64,000 bases of DNA from Hwanghaeella sp964350445 (GCA_964350445.1 CAYGKA010000017.1:21305-85304), one strand, 5' to 3'; numbered from the stretch's first letter, positions 24,454-33,891 are shown. Made by a program: numbers and translations. The notes: generated by a model from the sequence alone, not told the origin.

Positions 24454-25620
24454 TCAGTACGATTTGGGCAGGTCCAGTACCCGCTCGGCGATGTAGGACA
24501 GCGCCAGCTGCGGGCTGACGGGCGCGATCCGCGGGACGAAGGATTCCCGCAGGTAACGCTCAACGTGATACTCCTTGGCATAGCCGAATCCGCCATGGGC
24601 CATGACCGCCGTCTGGCAGGCTTCGAAACACGCTTCGCCGGCCAGATATTTCGCGGCGTTCGCGGCTGCGCCGCAGGGCATGCCCTGATCGTATTGCCAC
24701 GCCGCCGAGAGAACCATCAGCCAGGCCGCTTCCAGTTCCGCCCAGCATTTCGCAAGCGGATGCTGGATCGCCTGATTCTTGCCGATGGGCCGGTCGAAGA
24801 CGATACGCTCCTTGGCGTAATCCGTTGCCTTTTGGATGGCGACCATGCCCAGGCCCACGGCCTCCGCCGCGATCAGGATGCGTTCCGGGTTCATGCCGTG
24901 CAGGATGTATTCGAAGCCGCGTCCTTCCTCGCCGATCAGATCCGCCGCCGGGATCTCGAAATCCTCAAAGAACAATTCGTTGGAATCAACCGCCTTGCGG
25001 CCCATCTTCTCGATTTCCTGCACCTTGATGCGGTCCCGGTCGAAGGGCGTGTAGAACAGGCTCAAACCGCGCGCCGGTTTGCTGACCTCCTCCAGCGGCG
25101 TCGTGCGGGCCAGCAGCAGAATGTTGTCGGCGACTTGTGCGGTGGAAATCCAGACCTTCTGGCCATTGACCACATATTTGTCGCCGGTCTTCTCGGCCCG
25201 CAGCTTCAGGCGTGTCGTGTTCAGCCCCGTATTCGGCTCGGTGACGGCGAAGCAGGCCTTTTCCCGGCCCTGCGCCATCGGCGTGATCATGCGGTGCTTC
25301 TGGTCCTCCGTCCCGAAAACGGCGACGGGGTTTAGGCCGAATATGTTGATGTGCAATGCCGACGCGCCGGACATGCCGGCGCCGGATTCGGCGATGGTCC
25401 GCATCATCAATGCGGCTTCGGTGATGCCCAGTCCGGCCCCGCCAAAGGCCTCGGCGGTGCAGATGCCGAGCCAGCCTTCCGCCGCCAACGCATCGTAGAA
25501 GTCGTTCGGAAACCCGCCATCGCGGTCCTTCTTCAGCCAATAGGCATCGTCGAAATCCGCGCAGATCCGCCCCACGGAGTCCTGGATGGCGCGTTGCTCT
25601 TCGTTAAGACCGAAATCCAT
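24454..25620 (-). CDS. acyl-CoA dehydrogenase
   Basis: The 388-residue flavoprotein has the three-domain ACAD layout. CFAVTEPNTGLNTTRLKL is the FAD/substrate motif (about 125-142), WISTAQVADNILLLART the middle beta-domain, and GGFGYAKEYHVERYLRES near the end holds the usual catalytic-region Glu/Arg. It oxidises an acyl-CoA to the 2-enoyl-CoA and passes electrons to ETF. It is third in the operon after mct and mcd (36 bp spacing), so a short branched or dicarboxylic CoA ester is a reasonable substrate guess. Confidence 0.9.
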   Translation of the reverse strand: MDFGLNEEQRAIQDSVGRICADFDDAYWLKKDRDGGFPNDFYDALAAEGWLGICTAEAFGGAGLGITEAALMMRTIAESGAGMSGASALHINIFGLNPVAVFGTEDQKHRMITPMAQGREKACFAVTEPNTGLNTTRLKLRAEKTGDKYVVNGQKVWISTAQVADNILLLARTTPLEEVSKPARGLSLFYTPFDRDRIKVQEIEKMGRKAVDSNELFFEDFEIPAADLIGEEGRGFEYILHGMNPERILIAAEAVGLGMVAIQKATDYAKERIVFDRPIGKNQAIQHPLAKCWAELEAAWLMVLSAAWQYDQGMPCGAAANAAKYLAGEACFEACQTAVMAHGGFGYAKEYHVERYLRESFVPRIAPVSPQLALSYIAERVLDLPKSY

Positions 25621-25656
25621 CTCCGTTTCCTCGATGCTTTTTTTGTACGGGCAGGA

Positions 25657-27294
25657 TCAATTCTGGGACTGCAGCATTCCGCGGGCGACCACATGGGCCT
25701 GAATTTCTCCCGCCCCCTCGAAAATGTTCAGGATGCGGGCGTCACACAGGACGCGGCTGATCGGTGTTTCCAACGCGTAGCCGATCCCGCCATGGACCTG
25801 GACCGCATTGTCTGCATTCGCCCAGGCGACTCGGGCCGCCAGCAGCTTCGCCATGCCGGCGTCGATGTCGCAGCGCCGGCCGAGGTCCTTCTCGCGCGCC
25901 GCTGCATAGGTCAGTTCCCGCGCCATGGTCGTTTCGGCCAGCATCATGGTCAGTTTGTCGGCAACGCGCGGAAACTCACCGATCGCCCGGCCGAATTGCT
26001 TGCGGTCCTGTGCATAGGTTCGGGCGAGTTCGAAGGCGTTGCGGGCGACGCCGATGGCGCGCGCCGCGGTCTGGATACGGGCGCCCTCGAAGGTCTGCAT
26101 CAATTGCTTGAACCCCTGCCCCTCCTGCGCGCCCAACAGGGCGTCGGCGTCTACGGCGAAATCCTCGAAGCCGATGTCGTATTCATGCATGCCGCGGTAA
26201 CCCAGCACCTTGATCTCGCTGCCGCTCATGCCCTCGGCCGGGAAGGGGGTCGCCTCGGTCCCGCGCGGTTTCGGCGCCAGGAACATGGACAGCCCGGAAT
26301 AGCCGGGCTTGGCCGGGTCGGTCCGAACCAGCAGCGTCATCAGGTCCGAGCGCGCCGCATGGGTGATCCAGGTCTTCGCACCGTTCACCCGCCAGGATCC
26401 GTCCGGCTGTTTCACGGCCCGTGTCTTCAGCGATCCTAGGTCCGACCCTGTATCGGGTTCGGTGAAGACGGCGGTGGGCAGGATTTCGCCGGTCGCGATC
26501 TTGGGCAGCCAGGCCTGTTTCTGCTGGTCGGTGCCGGCCATTGAAATCAATTCTCCGGCGATTTCCGACCGTGTGCCGAGCGACCCGGCGGCGATCCAGC
26601 CGCGGCTCAATTCCTCCGTCACGATGCACATGGCCAGCTTGCCCATGCCCAACCCGTCATATTCCGGCGCTATGCAGATGCCGAAAACGCCGAGTTCTGC
26701 CAGTTCGGTAACGACGGAATCCGGGATCAGTTTGTTTTCCAGATGCCAGCGATGCGCATGCGGAGCGATGCGGTCGTCGGTGAAGCGCCGCATTTGGTCG
26801 CGGATCATCTCCAATTCGTCTTCGCCGGTGGCGCAGTCGGGTTCCGTGCCTTGATAGAGGGTCGACGCCATGTCCCGGCGTAGGGCGACCCCGCCGTCAT
26901 CGCCCAGCAGTTGGTCCGCCAGGGGTAGGAATTCGGCCGACCCGCCCGCCACCCCGATATCCGACGGCCGGGCGATTTCGTTCTGGCTCATCGGGATGCC
27001 GCCGCTCAATTGCTGCAGGTATTCCGCGAAGCCCAGGCGCACGATCATCTCTTCAATGTCGCTGAACTTGCCGGCCGCCTTCAACCTGTCCGCCCAGCCC
27101 AGCGTTGCGGCCAGTGCGCTCACCGTGGTCGCGGTCCAGGAATAGGCGTGCAGCGCGCGCTGATGCCGGTCGGCCAGCGCCGAATCCAGTTTGCCGTCCG
27201 GCGCTGAAACCTTGGCTACTGCTGCCTTGGAGCGGGTCAGATAGGCCTGTGCTTTTTCGACGCTTTCGCGCGCCAGTCCTAATGTGTCGGTCAT
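25657..27294 (-). CDS. mcd: (2S)-methylsuccinyl-CoA dehydrogenase
   Basis: A 545-residue acyl-CoA dehydrogenase with an extra N-terminal helical domain (about 1-150), which distinguishes Mcd from ordinary ~390-residue ACADs. GGIPMSQNEIARPSDIG around residues 98-114 is the Mcd-type junction. The core shows TAVFTEPDTGSDLGSLKTRA, WITHAARSDLMTLLV and GGIGYALETPISRVLCDARI. The enzyme makes mesaconyl-C1-CoA from (2S)-methylsuccinyl-CoA in the ethylmalonyl-CoA pathway. It starts 7 bp after the upstream CoA-isomerase gene ends. Crotonyl-CoA carboxylase/reductase and mesaconyl-CoA hydratase are not in the window. The assignment rests on remembered family features. Confidence 0.82.
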   Translation of the reverse strand: MTDTLGLARESVEKAQAYLTRSKAAVAKVSAPDGKLDSALADRHQRALHAYSWTATTVSALAATLGWADRLKAAGKFSDIEEMIVRLGFAEYLQQLSGGIPMSQNEIARPSDIGVAGGSAEFLPLADQLLGDDGGVALRRDMASTLYQGTEPDCATGEDELEMIRDQMRRFTDDRIAPHAHRWHLENKLIPDSVVTELAELGVFGICIAPEYDGLGMGKLAMCIVTEELSRGWIAAGSLGTRSEIAGELISMAGTDQQKQAWLPKIATGEILPTAVFTEPDTGSDLGSLKTRAVKQPDGSWRVNGAKTWITHAARSDLMTLLVRTDPAKPGYSGLSMFLAPKPRGTEATPFPAEGMSGSEIKVLGYRGMHEYDIGFEDFAVDADALLGAQEGQGFKQLMQTFEGARIQTAARAIGVARNAFELARTYAQDRKQFGRAIGEFPRVADKLTMMLAETTMARELTYAAAREKDLGRRCDIDAGMAKLLAARVAWANADNAVQVHGGIGYALETPISRVLCDARILNIFEGAGEIQAHVVARGMLQSQN

Positions 27295-27300
27295 TCAGTG

Positions 27301-28530
27301 TCACTCATGTCCGCTATCCCCGGCGACGACGCCCGTATCGTGGAGTTTCGCAATTTCATTGTCCGGAAGGCCGAGCAGATCGGCCAGGACTTCTTCGGTA
27401 TTCTCGCCCAGCCGCGGCGCGCGAAGCGGCGATTGCCGCAGGCTGCTGACGAAATCGGCTGCGGCCCCCGGTGTCGGATAGGTATAGCCCGAATTGTGGG
27501 TGACGGGCGCGAATAGCGGGCTGTCGCCGAACATGCCCTTTTCGTTCATCGCCTCGCTCACCGTCAGATAGGGGCTCCAGCAGACGCGGGTGCCGTCGAA
27601 TATGCCGCGCCAGTCCGCCAGGCTGCGGCGCGCGACGGCGGGCGCGACGATGGCGTTGATCGCGTTGCGATGGGTGAAGCGCAAGCCGTCGTCCTTTTCC
27701 AGGGACAGGCCGAGCGAGGATTCCAATTTTTCGATAGCATCCGTGATGCCGAGCGCGGTCAGAAGGTCCGTCCATTGCGGGCGGGTGATCGCGACCAGCA
27801 TGATCTGCTTACCGTCACCGGTGGCGAAATTGCGGCCCCAGGATCCGAACAGGTCGTTGCCGTGGCGCTGGCGGTCCGCGCCATTGCCCACAACCTCGCC
27901 GACCATGCCCAGATGCCCGGCCCAGGCCATGGCGACATCGGCCAGCGGCACGCGGATTTCACCGCCCTTGCCCGTGCGCAGGCGCTTGCGTTCGGCTGCG
28001 ATCAGCGCGAAGGCGGCGTAAAGCCCGGCGGCGATGTCCCAGGCGGGAAGGACATGGTTCACCGGCTCGCTCCCCAGGGATGGCGGACCGGTTACAAGCG
28101 GGATGCCGACGGCGGCGTTAACGGTATAGTCCAGCGCCGTCTGGCCGTCCGCCCATCCCATGATGCGCGCGGTGATCAGGTCGGGCCGCCGTTCCGCCAG
28201 GCGGTCATGGGCAAGAAAGCCGGTCGCCGGAAAGTTCGTCACGAAAAGGCCCGCGTCTTCTCCGGGGGCGGTGATGAGGGCGGCCGCCAATTCCCGGCCT
28301 TCCGGGCTGGAGAGGTCGATGGCGATGGATTTTTTGCCTTTGTTGAGGCCTTCCCAATAGAAGCTCTTGCCGTCGGGCGACAGCGGCCAGCGTTTGAAGT
28401 CCGGCCCACCGCCGATCTGATCGATGCGGATGACGTCGGCCCCCAGTTGGGCCGCGTGCAGCGCGCAACTCGGCGCCGCGATGAAGGAAGCCGCTTCGAC
28501 GATCCTGAGGCCGGCGAGTATGTCGAACAT
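27301..28530 (-). CDS. mct: class III CoA-transferase, probable 2-methylfumaryl-CoA (mesaconyl-CoA) isomerase
   Basis: The 409-residue CaiB/BaiF protein opens with LAGLRIVEAASFIAAPSCAL and has LGADVIRIDQIGGGPDFKRWP, AGLFVTNFPATGFL, LDYTVNAAVGIPLVTGPP and PVNHVLPAWDIAAG. These follow the order and wording of Chloroflexus Mct, which moves CoA between C1 and C4 of mesaconate within one molecule. The start at 28530 is chosen because similarity begins there; the longer open frame upstream is unrelated. It directly precedes mcd, which makes mesaconyl-C1-CoA, so the pairing is biochemically coherent. Generic class III CoA-transferase is the fallback call. Confidence 0.78.
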   Translation of the reverse strand: MFDILAGLRIVEAASFIAAPSCALHAAQLGADVIRIDQIGGGPDFKRWPLSPDGKSFYWEGLNKGKKSIAIDLSSPEGRELAAALITAPGEDAGLFVTNFPATGFLAHDRLAERRPDLITARIMGWADGQTALDYTVNAAVGIPLVTGPPSLGSEPVNHVLPAWDIAAGLYAAFALIAAERKRLRTGKGGEIRVPLADVAMAWAGHLGMVGEVVGNGADRQRHGNDLFGSWGRNFATGDGKQIMLVAITRPQWTDLLTALGITDAIEKLESSLGLSLEKDDGLRFTHRNAINAIVAPAVARRSLADWRGIFDGTRVCWSPYLTVSEAMNEKGMFGDSPLFAPVTHNSGYTYPTPGAAADFVSSLRQSPLRAPRLGENTEEVLADLLGLPDNEIAKLHDTGVVAGDSGHE

Positions 28531-28754
28531 TGCCGATCCGACTCCATGATTGTTTCCCCAACATGCATCTTGGTTGAATTGAACCGCGGGCGCACTGTCA
28601 ACGTCTGCGCCCATCGTTCCGGGGATATTCTGTTTTGACGAAGGCAAGACGGCGTGACGATGCTTGACACGTGCGTTGACGTGGTGGAACTCGTCCGGGA
28701 GGATTGCATGACCGTTCCGGGCCAACCGGACGGAAGGAACAGGGGGAATTGAGT

Positions 28755-29486
28755 ATGGACAAGTCTCTCGCGACCCTCGCCCAGGCGGTGTCGGGGATCG
28801 AGGACGGGATGACCGTGATGATCGGCGGTTTCGGGGGCTCCGGATCGCCGATCGAGTTGATCCACGCCCTGATCGACAGGTTTCATGAAACCGGGCACCC
28901 GAAAGAACTGACCGTGGTCAACAACAATGCCGGCAACGGGCATATCGGTCTGGCGGCGCTGATCGAAGCGGGCATGGTGCGGAAAATCATCTGTTCCTTC
29001 CCACGGTCGTCGAATGCGGAAGTCTTCACGGATGCCTACCGCCGCGGCGAAATCGAGCTGGAAATTGTGCCGCAGGGAACGCTCGCGGAGCGGATCCGGG
29101 CCGGCGGTGCGGGCATACCCGCCTTCTACACGCCCGCGGGGGTCGGCACGGTCATCGCGGAAGGCAAGCCGACCGGTGAATTCGACGGCAAACACTATGT
29201 CCAGGAACGCTGGCTGAAGGCGGACGTCGCCTTGGTGAAGGCGGAACTGGGCGACGCCCACGGCAACTTGACCTACCGAATGGCGGCGCGGAATTTCAGC
29301 CCCATCATGTGCATGGCGGCGTCGCACACGGTGGCGCAGGTGCGCAGCCTCGTCCCGCTGGGCGGTATCGATCCGGAAGCGGTCGTGACGCCGGGCATTT
29401 TCGTCAAAGCGGTGGTCGAGGTCGCAGACCCGCAACAGGAAGAAGTCCTTTGCCGGACAAATGCCGCCTACCAGTGGGGAGGGTGA
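28755..29486 (+). CDS. pcaI: 3-oxoacid/3-oxoadipate CoA-transferase subunit A
   Basis: The 243-residue alpha subunit has DGMTVMIGGFGGSGSP near the N-terminus, the glycine-rich loop of family I CoA-transferases, then AFYTPAGVGTVIAEGK and the final NAAYQW segment. With subunit B, one base after its stop, it forms the heteromeric enzyme that moves CoA from succinyl-CoA to a 3-oxoacid. 3-Oxoadipate is favoured over acetoacetate because a hydroxyquinol-type ring-cleavage dioxygenase gene follows convergently. A purine-rich GGGGGA lies about 8 bp before the ATG at 28755. Confidence 0.85.
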   Translation: MDKSLATLAQAVSGIEDGMTVMIGGFGGSGSPIELIHALIDRFHETGHPKELTVVNNNAGNGHIGLAALIEAGMVRKIICSFPRSSNAEVFTDAYRRGEIELEIVPQGTLAERIRAGGAGIPAFYTPAGVGTVIAEGKPTGEFDGKHYVQERWLKADVALVKAELGDAHGNLTYRMAARNFSPIMCMAASHTVAQVRSLVPLGGIDPEAVVTPGIFVKAVVEVADPQQEEVLCRTNAAYQWGG

Positions 29487-29487
29487 G

Positions 29488-30156
29488 ATGGAACGGCTTT
29501 CGAACAATCAGATAGCCTGGCGCGCCGCGCAGGACATCACCGACGGTTCCTATGTCAATTTGGGGATAGGGCTTCCGGAAAAAGTCGCCGAGTTTCAGCC
29601 GCCTGGACGGGAGGCGATCTTTCATACCGAGAACGGCGTTTTGAATTTCGGTCCCGCCCCGGCCGAGGGCGAAGAGGATTGGGATTTGATCAATGCCGGG
29701 AAGAAAGCGGTCACGCTGCGGCCCGGCGCGTCCTTCTTCCACCATGCGGACAGCTTCTCGATGGTGCGCGGCGGGCATCTCGATGTCGCCATTCTGGGCG
29801 CCTATGAAGTTGCGGAAAACGGCGACATCGCCAATTGGTCGACGGGCCCGAAGGGCGTTCCCGCGGTGGGCGGTGCGATGGACCTGGTGCATGGCGCCAA
29901 ACGCATCGCGGTGATCACCGATCATGTGACAAAAGATGGACGGCCGAAGCTGGTGAAACAGTGCACGTTGCCGCTGACCGGCCTGAAATGCGTCACGCGC
30001 ATCTACACGTCCTTGGCCGTGGTCGATGTCGTGGACGAGCATTTCGTGCTGCGGGAGAAATTGCCCTCGATGTCGTTCGATGATCTTCAGGGCGTGACCG
30101 GCGCGGAACTGCACACGGAAGGCGCCGTCGGCGATCTGATTTGCCCGGCGCTCTGA
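29488..30156 (+). CDS. pcaJ: 3-oxoacid/3-oxoadipate CoA-transferase subunit B
   Basis: The 222-residue beta subunit carries the catalytic glutamate in HTENGVLNFGP (E-N-G motif, about residues 45-55) and VNLGIGLPEKVAEF near the start. The chain continues with SFSMVRGGHLDVAILGAYEV, typical of family I CoA-transferases. GGGAGGG precedes the ATG and overlaps the end of subunit A, so the pair is coupled. Function is shared with subunit A: activation of 3-oxoadipate (or acetoacetate) with succinyl-CoA as donor. Confidence 0.87.
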   Translation: MERLSNNQIAWRAAQDITDGSYVNLGIGLPEKVAEFQPPGREAIFHTENGVLNFGPAPAEGEEDWDLINAGKKAVTLRPGASFFHHADSFSMVRGGHLDVAILGAYEVAENGDIANWSTGPKGVPAVGGAMDLVHGAKRIAVITDHVTKDGRPKLVKQCTLPLTGLKCVTRIYTSLAVVDVVDEHFVLREKLPSMSFDDLQGVTGAELHTEGAVGDLICPAL

Positions 30157-30186
30157 CGGGGCAAACCCATAGGCGGAAAAAGCAAA

Positions 30187-30212
30187 GCGGAACCGGATAG
30201 GTCCGGTTCCGC
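30187..30212 (-). terminator. strong hairpin between convergent pcaJ and dioxygenase genes
   Basis: GCGGAACCGGA, loop TAGG, TCCGGTTCCGC is a perfect 11-bp stem. On the minus strand it is followed by a T-rich run (TTTGCTTTTTCC), so it should terminate the dioxygenase transcript and may also slow pcaJ readthrough. Confidence 0.75.
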
Positions 30213-30244
30213 CTCATCGCTGCGTCAAACACCGGGACATGCCG

Positions 30245-31108
30245 TCAGTCGCGCGCCAGCACGAAATCGACGGATGCTGTGTTGAACGGACCGTCGAATG
30301 CGGAAAAGGCCGCCTGTTCTTCCTCTGTCGGTTCGTGATCATAGGGAACGGCAAGCCCCTCACGGACGCCGAACACGGCATCCTGATCGATATACTCGTC
30401 GTTCAGATCGAAGATCTGACTGATATGGCGTTTGTGACCGTCCGCCGTAATCATGACGTGGATATGGGCCGGCCGCCAGCAATGACGGCCGCCGGCATGA
30501 ATCAATTCGCCGCCCGCGCTGTCGTCGGGGACCTCGTAGGAGATCGGCTTGGCGGTGAGGAAGGCGTAGTTGCCTTTTTCGTCCGCGTGCAGCGTGCCGC
30601 GAAGATTGTGTTCCGGTTGGTTCGGGTCCTGAACCGTGTACAGGCCATTCGGGCCGTTTTGCCATACTTCGATCTTTGCGCCGCTCAGCGGCGCGCCGTC
30701 GACGCTTCGGATTTGGCCATGAACGAGAATGCGCTCACCCGGATTGTCGCCCGTCAAATCCGCGCCATTCGGCAGTTCCGGCGTTCCCGGTACATAAAAC
30801 GGTCCCATCAGGGTCGTGACGGACGCCCCTGCGTCGCCATGGCCGTCCACAAGGTCGACCAAGGCCGACACGCCGAGCAGATCCGACAGCAGGATGAACT
30901 CGTTGCGCTCGTTATCCGTGGTCGCCGCCGCGCGCGCCAGCAAACCCATGGCGGCTTCCCATTCCTGCGGCGTCAGCTTCACCTCGCGAACGAAATCGTG
31001 CAGCCGCTGAACAAGGGTCGTCAGGATTTCCCGGGTACGTGGGTCCTCCGTACCGGAATAGGCGTTGATGACCGTCTCTGTGATGTTGTCATAGGAAATA
31101 TTGCGCAT
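30245..31108 (-). CDS. intradiol ring-cleavage dioxygenase, probable hydroxyquinol 1,2-dioxygenase
   Basis: A 287-residue Fe(III) intradiol dioxygenase. The N-terminal helical dimerisation domain includes NEFILLSDLLGVSALVDLVDG, which is more like hydroxyquinol than catechol enzymes. The catalytic domain has GPFYVPG (first iron Tyr), GNYAFLTAKPISY (second Tyr region) and HCWRPAHIHVMI with the two iron histidines. It opens 1,2,4-trihydroxybenzene or catechol between the hydroxyls. GGGAGGA precedes the ATG. Convergent pcaIJ and the TRAP transporter upstream on the same strand suggest an aromatic-acid utilisation locus. Catechol 1,2-dioxygenase is the alternative. Confidence 0.86.
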   Translation of the reverse strand: MRNISYDNITETVINAYSGTEDPRTREILTTLVQRLHDFVREVKLTPQEWEAAMGLLARAAATTDNERNEFILLSDLLGVSALVDLVDGHGDAGASVTTLMGPFYVPGTPELPNGADLTGDNPGERILVHGQIRSVDGAPLSGAKIEVWQNGPNGLYTVQDPNQPEHNLRGTLHADEKGNYAFLTAKPISYEVPDDSAGGELIHAGGRHCWRPAHIHVMITADGHKRHISQIFDLNDEYIDQDAVFGVREGLAVPYDHEPTEEEQAAFSAFDGPFNTASVDFVLARD

Positions 31109-31192
31109 TTCTAATCCTCCCCACGTATGCTCTTGAAATTCATTCAGCGGGTCTAGTCCGTTCGATCCCGGTTCGCTGCCCGTTTGTTGCGT

Positions 31193-31795
31193 TCAGAGTA
31201 TCTGACAAATTTCCTCGAAGTCGAAACGGGGCCCGCGATCGAACAATTTGCTCGTATCGCCATAGCCCAAGTTGCATATGAAATTCGATTTGATGTGCGT
31301 GCCGGCAAAGAATTCCTTGTCCACGGCGGCGTTGTCGAATCCCGATAGCGGACCGCAATGAAGGCCGGCGGCACGCGCCGCGAGTATGAAATACCCGCCC
31401 TGCAGACTGCCGTTTCGAAATGCCGCGACCTGGGCCGCGACTTCGTTCTTTTCGAATAAGGCCTTCATGTCCTTGTGGGGGAACAGACGCGGCAGATGTT
31501 CCCAGAATTCAAGATCGTAGCCGACGATGGCGGTGACCGGCGCCGAGCGCACCTTTTCGATGTTTCCTTCGAAAACACAGGGTTCCAGGCGGGACTTCGC
31601 TTCGGGTGTGGTGACGAATACAAGGCGAACCGGATTGCAGTTCGCCGAGGTCGGCGCCCATTTCATCAGGTCGTACAGTTTGCGAAGTTGTTCCGTGGGA
31701 ACCGGTTCGTCGAGAAAACCGTTCTGCGTGCGTGCTTCATAGAACAGAAGGTCCTCGGCGGCCTTGTCGATGGTGGGCTGTGTTCTGGAGTCCAT
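31193..31795 (-). CDS. RutE-like nitroreductase-family reductase
   Basis: The 200-residue FMN-dependent protein matches the malonic semialdehyde reductase (RutE/HadB-like) branch: RTQNGFLDEPVPTEQLRKLYDL, then MKWAPTSANCNPVRLVFV and AARAAGLHCGPLSGFDNAAVD. In pyrimidine breakdown RutE reduces malonic semialdehyde to 3-hydroxypropionate. No other rut genes are nearby; it sits between a TRAP transporter and a ring-cleavage dioxygenase, so an aldehyde, quinone or nitro-aromatic substrate is equally possible. It is 84 bp upstream of the dioxygenase gene, same strand. Confidence 0.8.
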   Translation of the reverse strand: MDSRTQPTIDKAAEDLLFYEARTQNGFLDEPVPTEQLRKLYDLMKWAPTSANCNPVRLVFVTTPEAKSRLEPCVFEGNIEKVRSAPVTAIVGYDLEFWEHLPRLFPHKDMKALFEKNEVAAQVAAFRNGSLQGGYFILAARAAGLHCGPLSGFDNAAVDKEFFAGTHIKSNFICNLGYGDTSKLFDRGPRFDFEEICQIL

Positions 31796-31826
31796 GGTTC
31801 AGTCTGCTATCTCGTTTTGTCGGCAG

Positions 31827-33860
31827 CTAAAGTAGGCCGACGGTAATTTGCGGAAAGGCGATCAGGATGATCGTCACGAGAATCATGATGATCACGAAGG
31901 GGAAGGCGCCCCTGAAAATATCGCCCAGGGTCACCTGGCTGTTCCCTAAACTGGCTTTGACCACATAGACGGTTAGCCCCAAGGGTGGGGTCAACAATCC
32001 AATTTCCACGGCGATGACGGTCACGACGCCGAACCAGACAAGCAAGTCCGGCGTTACGCCGACCCCCAGCACGGCAACCACGGGCAGAATCAAGGGCAGC
32101 GTGATCAGCATGATCGAGATCGAATCCAGAATCATGCCGAGGAACAGGATCACGATGACATAGATCACCATAGTGCTGTAGAAGCCGAGTTCGGCGGTGG
32201 CGGCATAGCCCATCATATTGGCGGGCAAACCGGAAAGCGTCAGCATGCGGCCATACAAATTGGCAGCTATGATCAGGAACAGGATCGAAACCGAAATGTG
32301 GCCGGTTTCGACCAGCACACGCCAGAAGACCTTGAAGGACAGGCTGCGGCGCACCGCAGCGATAACCAGCGCGAAGAAGGCTCCGGCCGCACCGGATTCC
32401 GTTGGTGTGAACACCCCGCCATAGATGCCGCCAAGGACGACCGTAACAAGAAACACAATCGGCAACAGCTTGCGGGCAGCGCTGCCGATTGTCTCGTGCG
32501 GGGCGCCCTTGCGGGACCATGCGGCGGGATAGGCGGCGACAATTTCTGGGGCGGGGCCGACCGCCCCGCCGACATAGGACGGCCAGAAATAGGCCATGGC
32601 GACGATGGCGAGGGCGAAGGCGGAAGCCAGCAGCAAGCCCGGGATGATCGCCGCGGTGAACAACGCGCCGACGGACACTTCGGCGACCAGCCCGTAGACG
32701 ATCAGCAGCAGACTGGGCGGTATGAGCATTCCCAGTACCGAACTGCCCGCGACGACGCCGACCGCGAAACGCGTTGTGTATCCGTGTTCCAGCATCGGCG
32801 GAACGGCGACACGGGCAAAAACGGAGGCCGAGGCGATGGAAATGCCGGTAATGGCGGCGAAGACTGCATTGGCGGCCACGGTCGCCACACCAAGTCCGCC
32901 CTTGACCCGGTAGAGCAGCCACTGGGCGACCTCGAAGGTTTCCTTGCCGATATTTGCGGCGCTCACTACCAGCCCCATCAAAACAAACAGCGGAACCACG
33001 CCGAAAAGCTGGCTTTGAATGGCGCTGCCGGCGGCGAGGGCGAGAAACTTGATGCCGATCGTGGTGCTGCCCTTCAGGACCCATAGGCCCAGAAAGGAAA
33101 GGATGGTCAGTGTGATGCCGACATGCATGCCCGCATAGATCAGAATGAGCATGGCGGCGATGGACAGTAGGCCGACCTGTGCATTGGAAAGGTCGAACAT
33201 GACGACCCATAATCCCGTCAGGATCAGGCCCCCAAGGATCGCCAGGAACCCCCAGCCGAAAGGCGCATCCTTGTTCGCCTCCGCGTCTTCATACTCCCGG
33301 GTTCGAAGCGACCGAAGATCCATGAACGCCAGAAGAATAAATTCCAGCGCGGCAACGGCGGCCCCGAACATGATCAGAAACTTGACGGGCCAGACCTTGA
33401 AAGTGAACTGGTCGGGAATGCCGAAATAAGTTCCATGTTCCAGGGCGCGCAGGAAAACCGGCCAGATGCCCCACGCGATCAGAATGAAGACGGTTGCGCC
33501 GACAAGATGGAAAAGGAAGTCGAACACGGCCGCCGCCCTGGGGCGTTCCCGCTGCAGCCACCCGAAGAACGCGTCCGCCCGGGTGATCCGCCGAACGTGA
33601 ATGGTATTGGCCAGTTGCAGAAAGACGGAGCAGACGATCGACGTGCCGACGATCTCCGTCACCCCGTAAATTGGGGCGTTGAATAATCCCCGCGCCGTGA
33701 TGTCCGCACAAATGATCCCCATCAGGAACAGGATCCAAACGGTTCCGATGGAGTTCAGGACGGTCGTGAAAACGATGAAAAGGTGGGCGGGGTCTCTCCC
33801 CGCCCACCATACGTTACGAGACCAGGCGCCGGGTTTCGCCGTCGGTAAAGCGCTCGTCAT
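31827..33860 (-). CDS. TRAP transporter fused small (DctQ) and large (DctM) permease
   Basis: The 677-residue inner-membrane protein joins the four-helix DctQ domain (about residues 25-190) to the DctM domain (about 225-677). DctM features are GMHVGITLTILSFLGLW, SVFARVAVPPMLEHGY, GSSVLGMLIPPSLLLIVYGL and LLTPPLGLTVYVVK. Fused QM permeases work with a periplasmic DctP and import carboxylates using the sodium gradient. The DctP gene begins 31 bp upstream, same strand. An aromatic or dicarboxylic acid substrate is suggested by the neighbouring catabolic genes but not shown. Confidence 0.92.
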   Translation of the reverse strand: MTSALPTAKPGAWSRNVWWAGRDPAHLFIVFTTVLNSIGTVWILFLMGIICADITARGLFNAPIYGVTEIVGTSIVCSVFLQLANTIHVRRITRADAFFGWLQRERPRAAAVFDFLFHLVGATVFILIAWGIWPVFLRALEHGTYFGIPDQFTFKVWPVKFLIMFGAAVAALEFILLAFMDLRSLRTREYEDAEANKDAPFGWGFLAILGGLILTGLWVVMFDLSNAQVGLLSIAAMLILIYAGMHVGITLTILSFLGLWVLKGSTTIGIKFLALAAGSAIQSQLFGVVPLFVLMGLVVSAANIGKETFEVAQWLLYRVKGGLGVATVAANAVFAAITGISIASASVFARVAVPPMLEHGYTTRFAVGVVAGSSVLGMLIPPSLLLIVYGLVAEVSVGALFTAAIIPGLLLASAFALAIVAMAYFWPSYVGGAVGPAPEIVAAYPAAWSRKGAPHETIGSAARKLLPIVFLVTVVLGGIYGGVFTPTESGAAGAFFALVIAAVRRSLSFKVFWRVLVETGHISVSILFLIIAANLYGRMLTLSGLPANMMGYAATAELGFYSTMVIYVIVILFLGMILDSISIMLITLPLILPVVAVLGVGVTPDLLVWFGVVTVIAVEIGLLTPPLGLTVYVVKASLGNSQVTLGDIFRGAFPFVIIMILVTIILIAFPQITVGLL

Positions 33861-33891
33861 AAGCTATGAATTCTGCAAAGCAGATCCGCCG

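Noticed and set aside
30239..31114. 291-codon plus-strand open frame
   Set aside because: It mirrors the intradiol dioxygenase gene almost exactly and has no recognisable motif; the minus-strand gene has the iron ligands.
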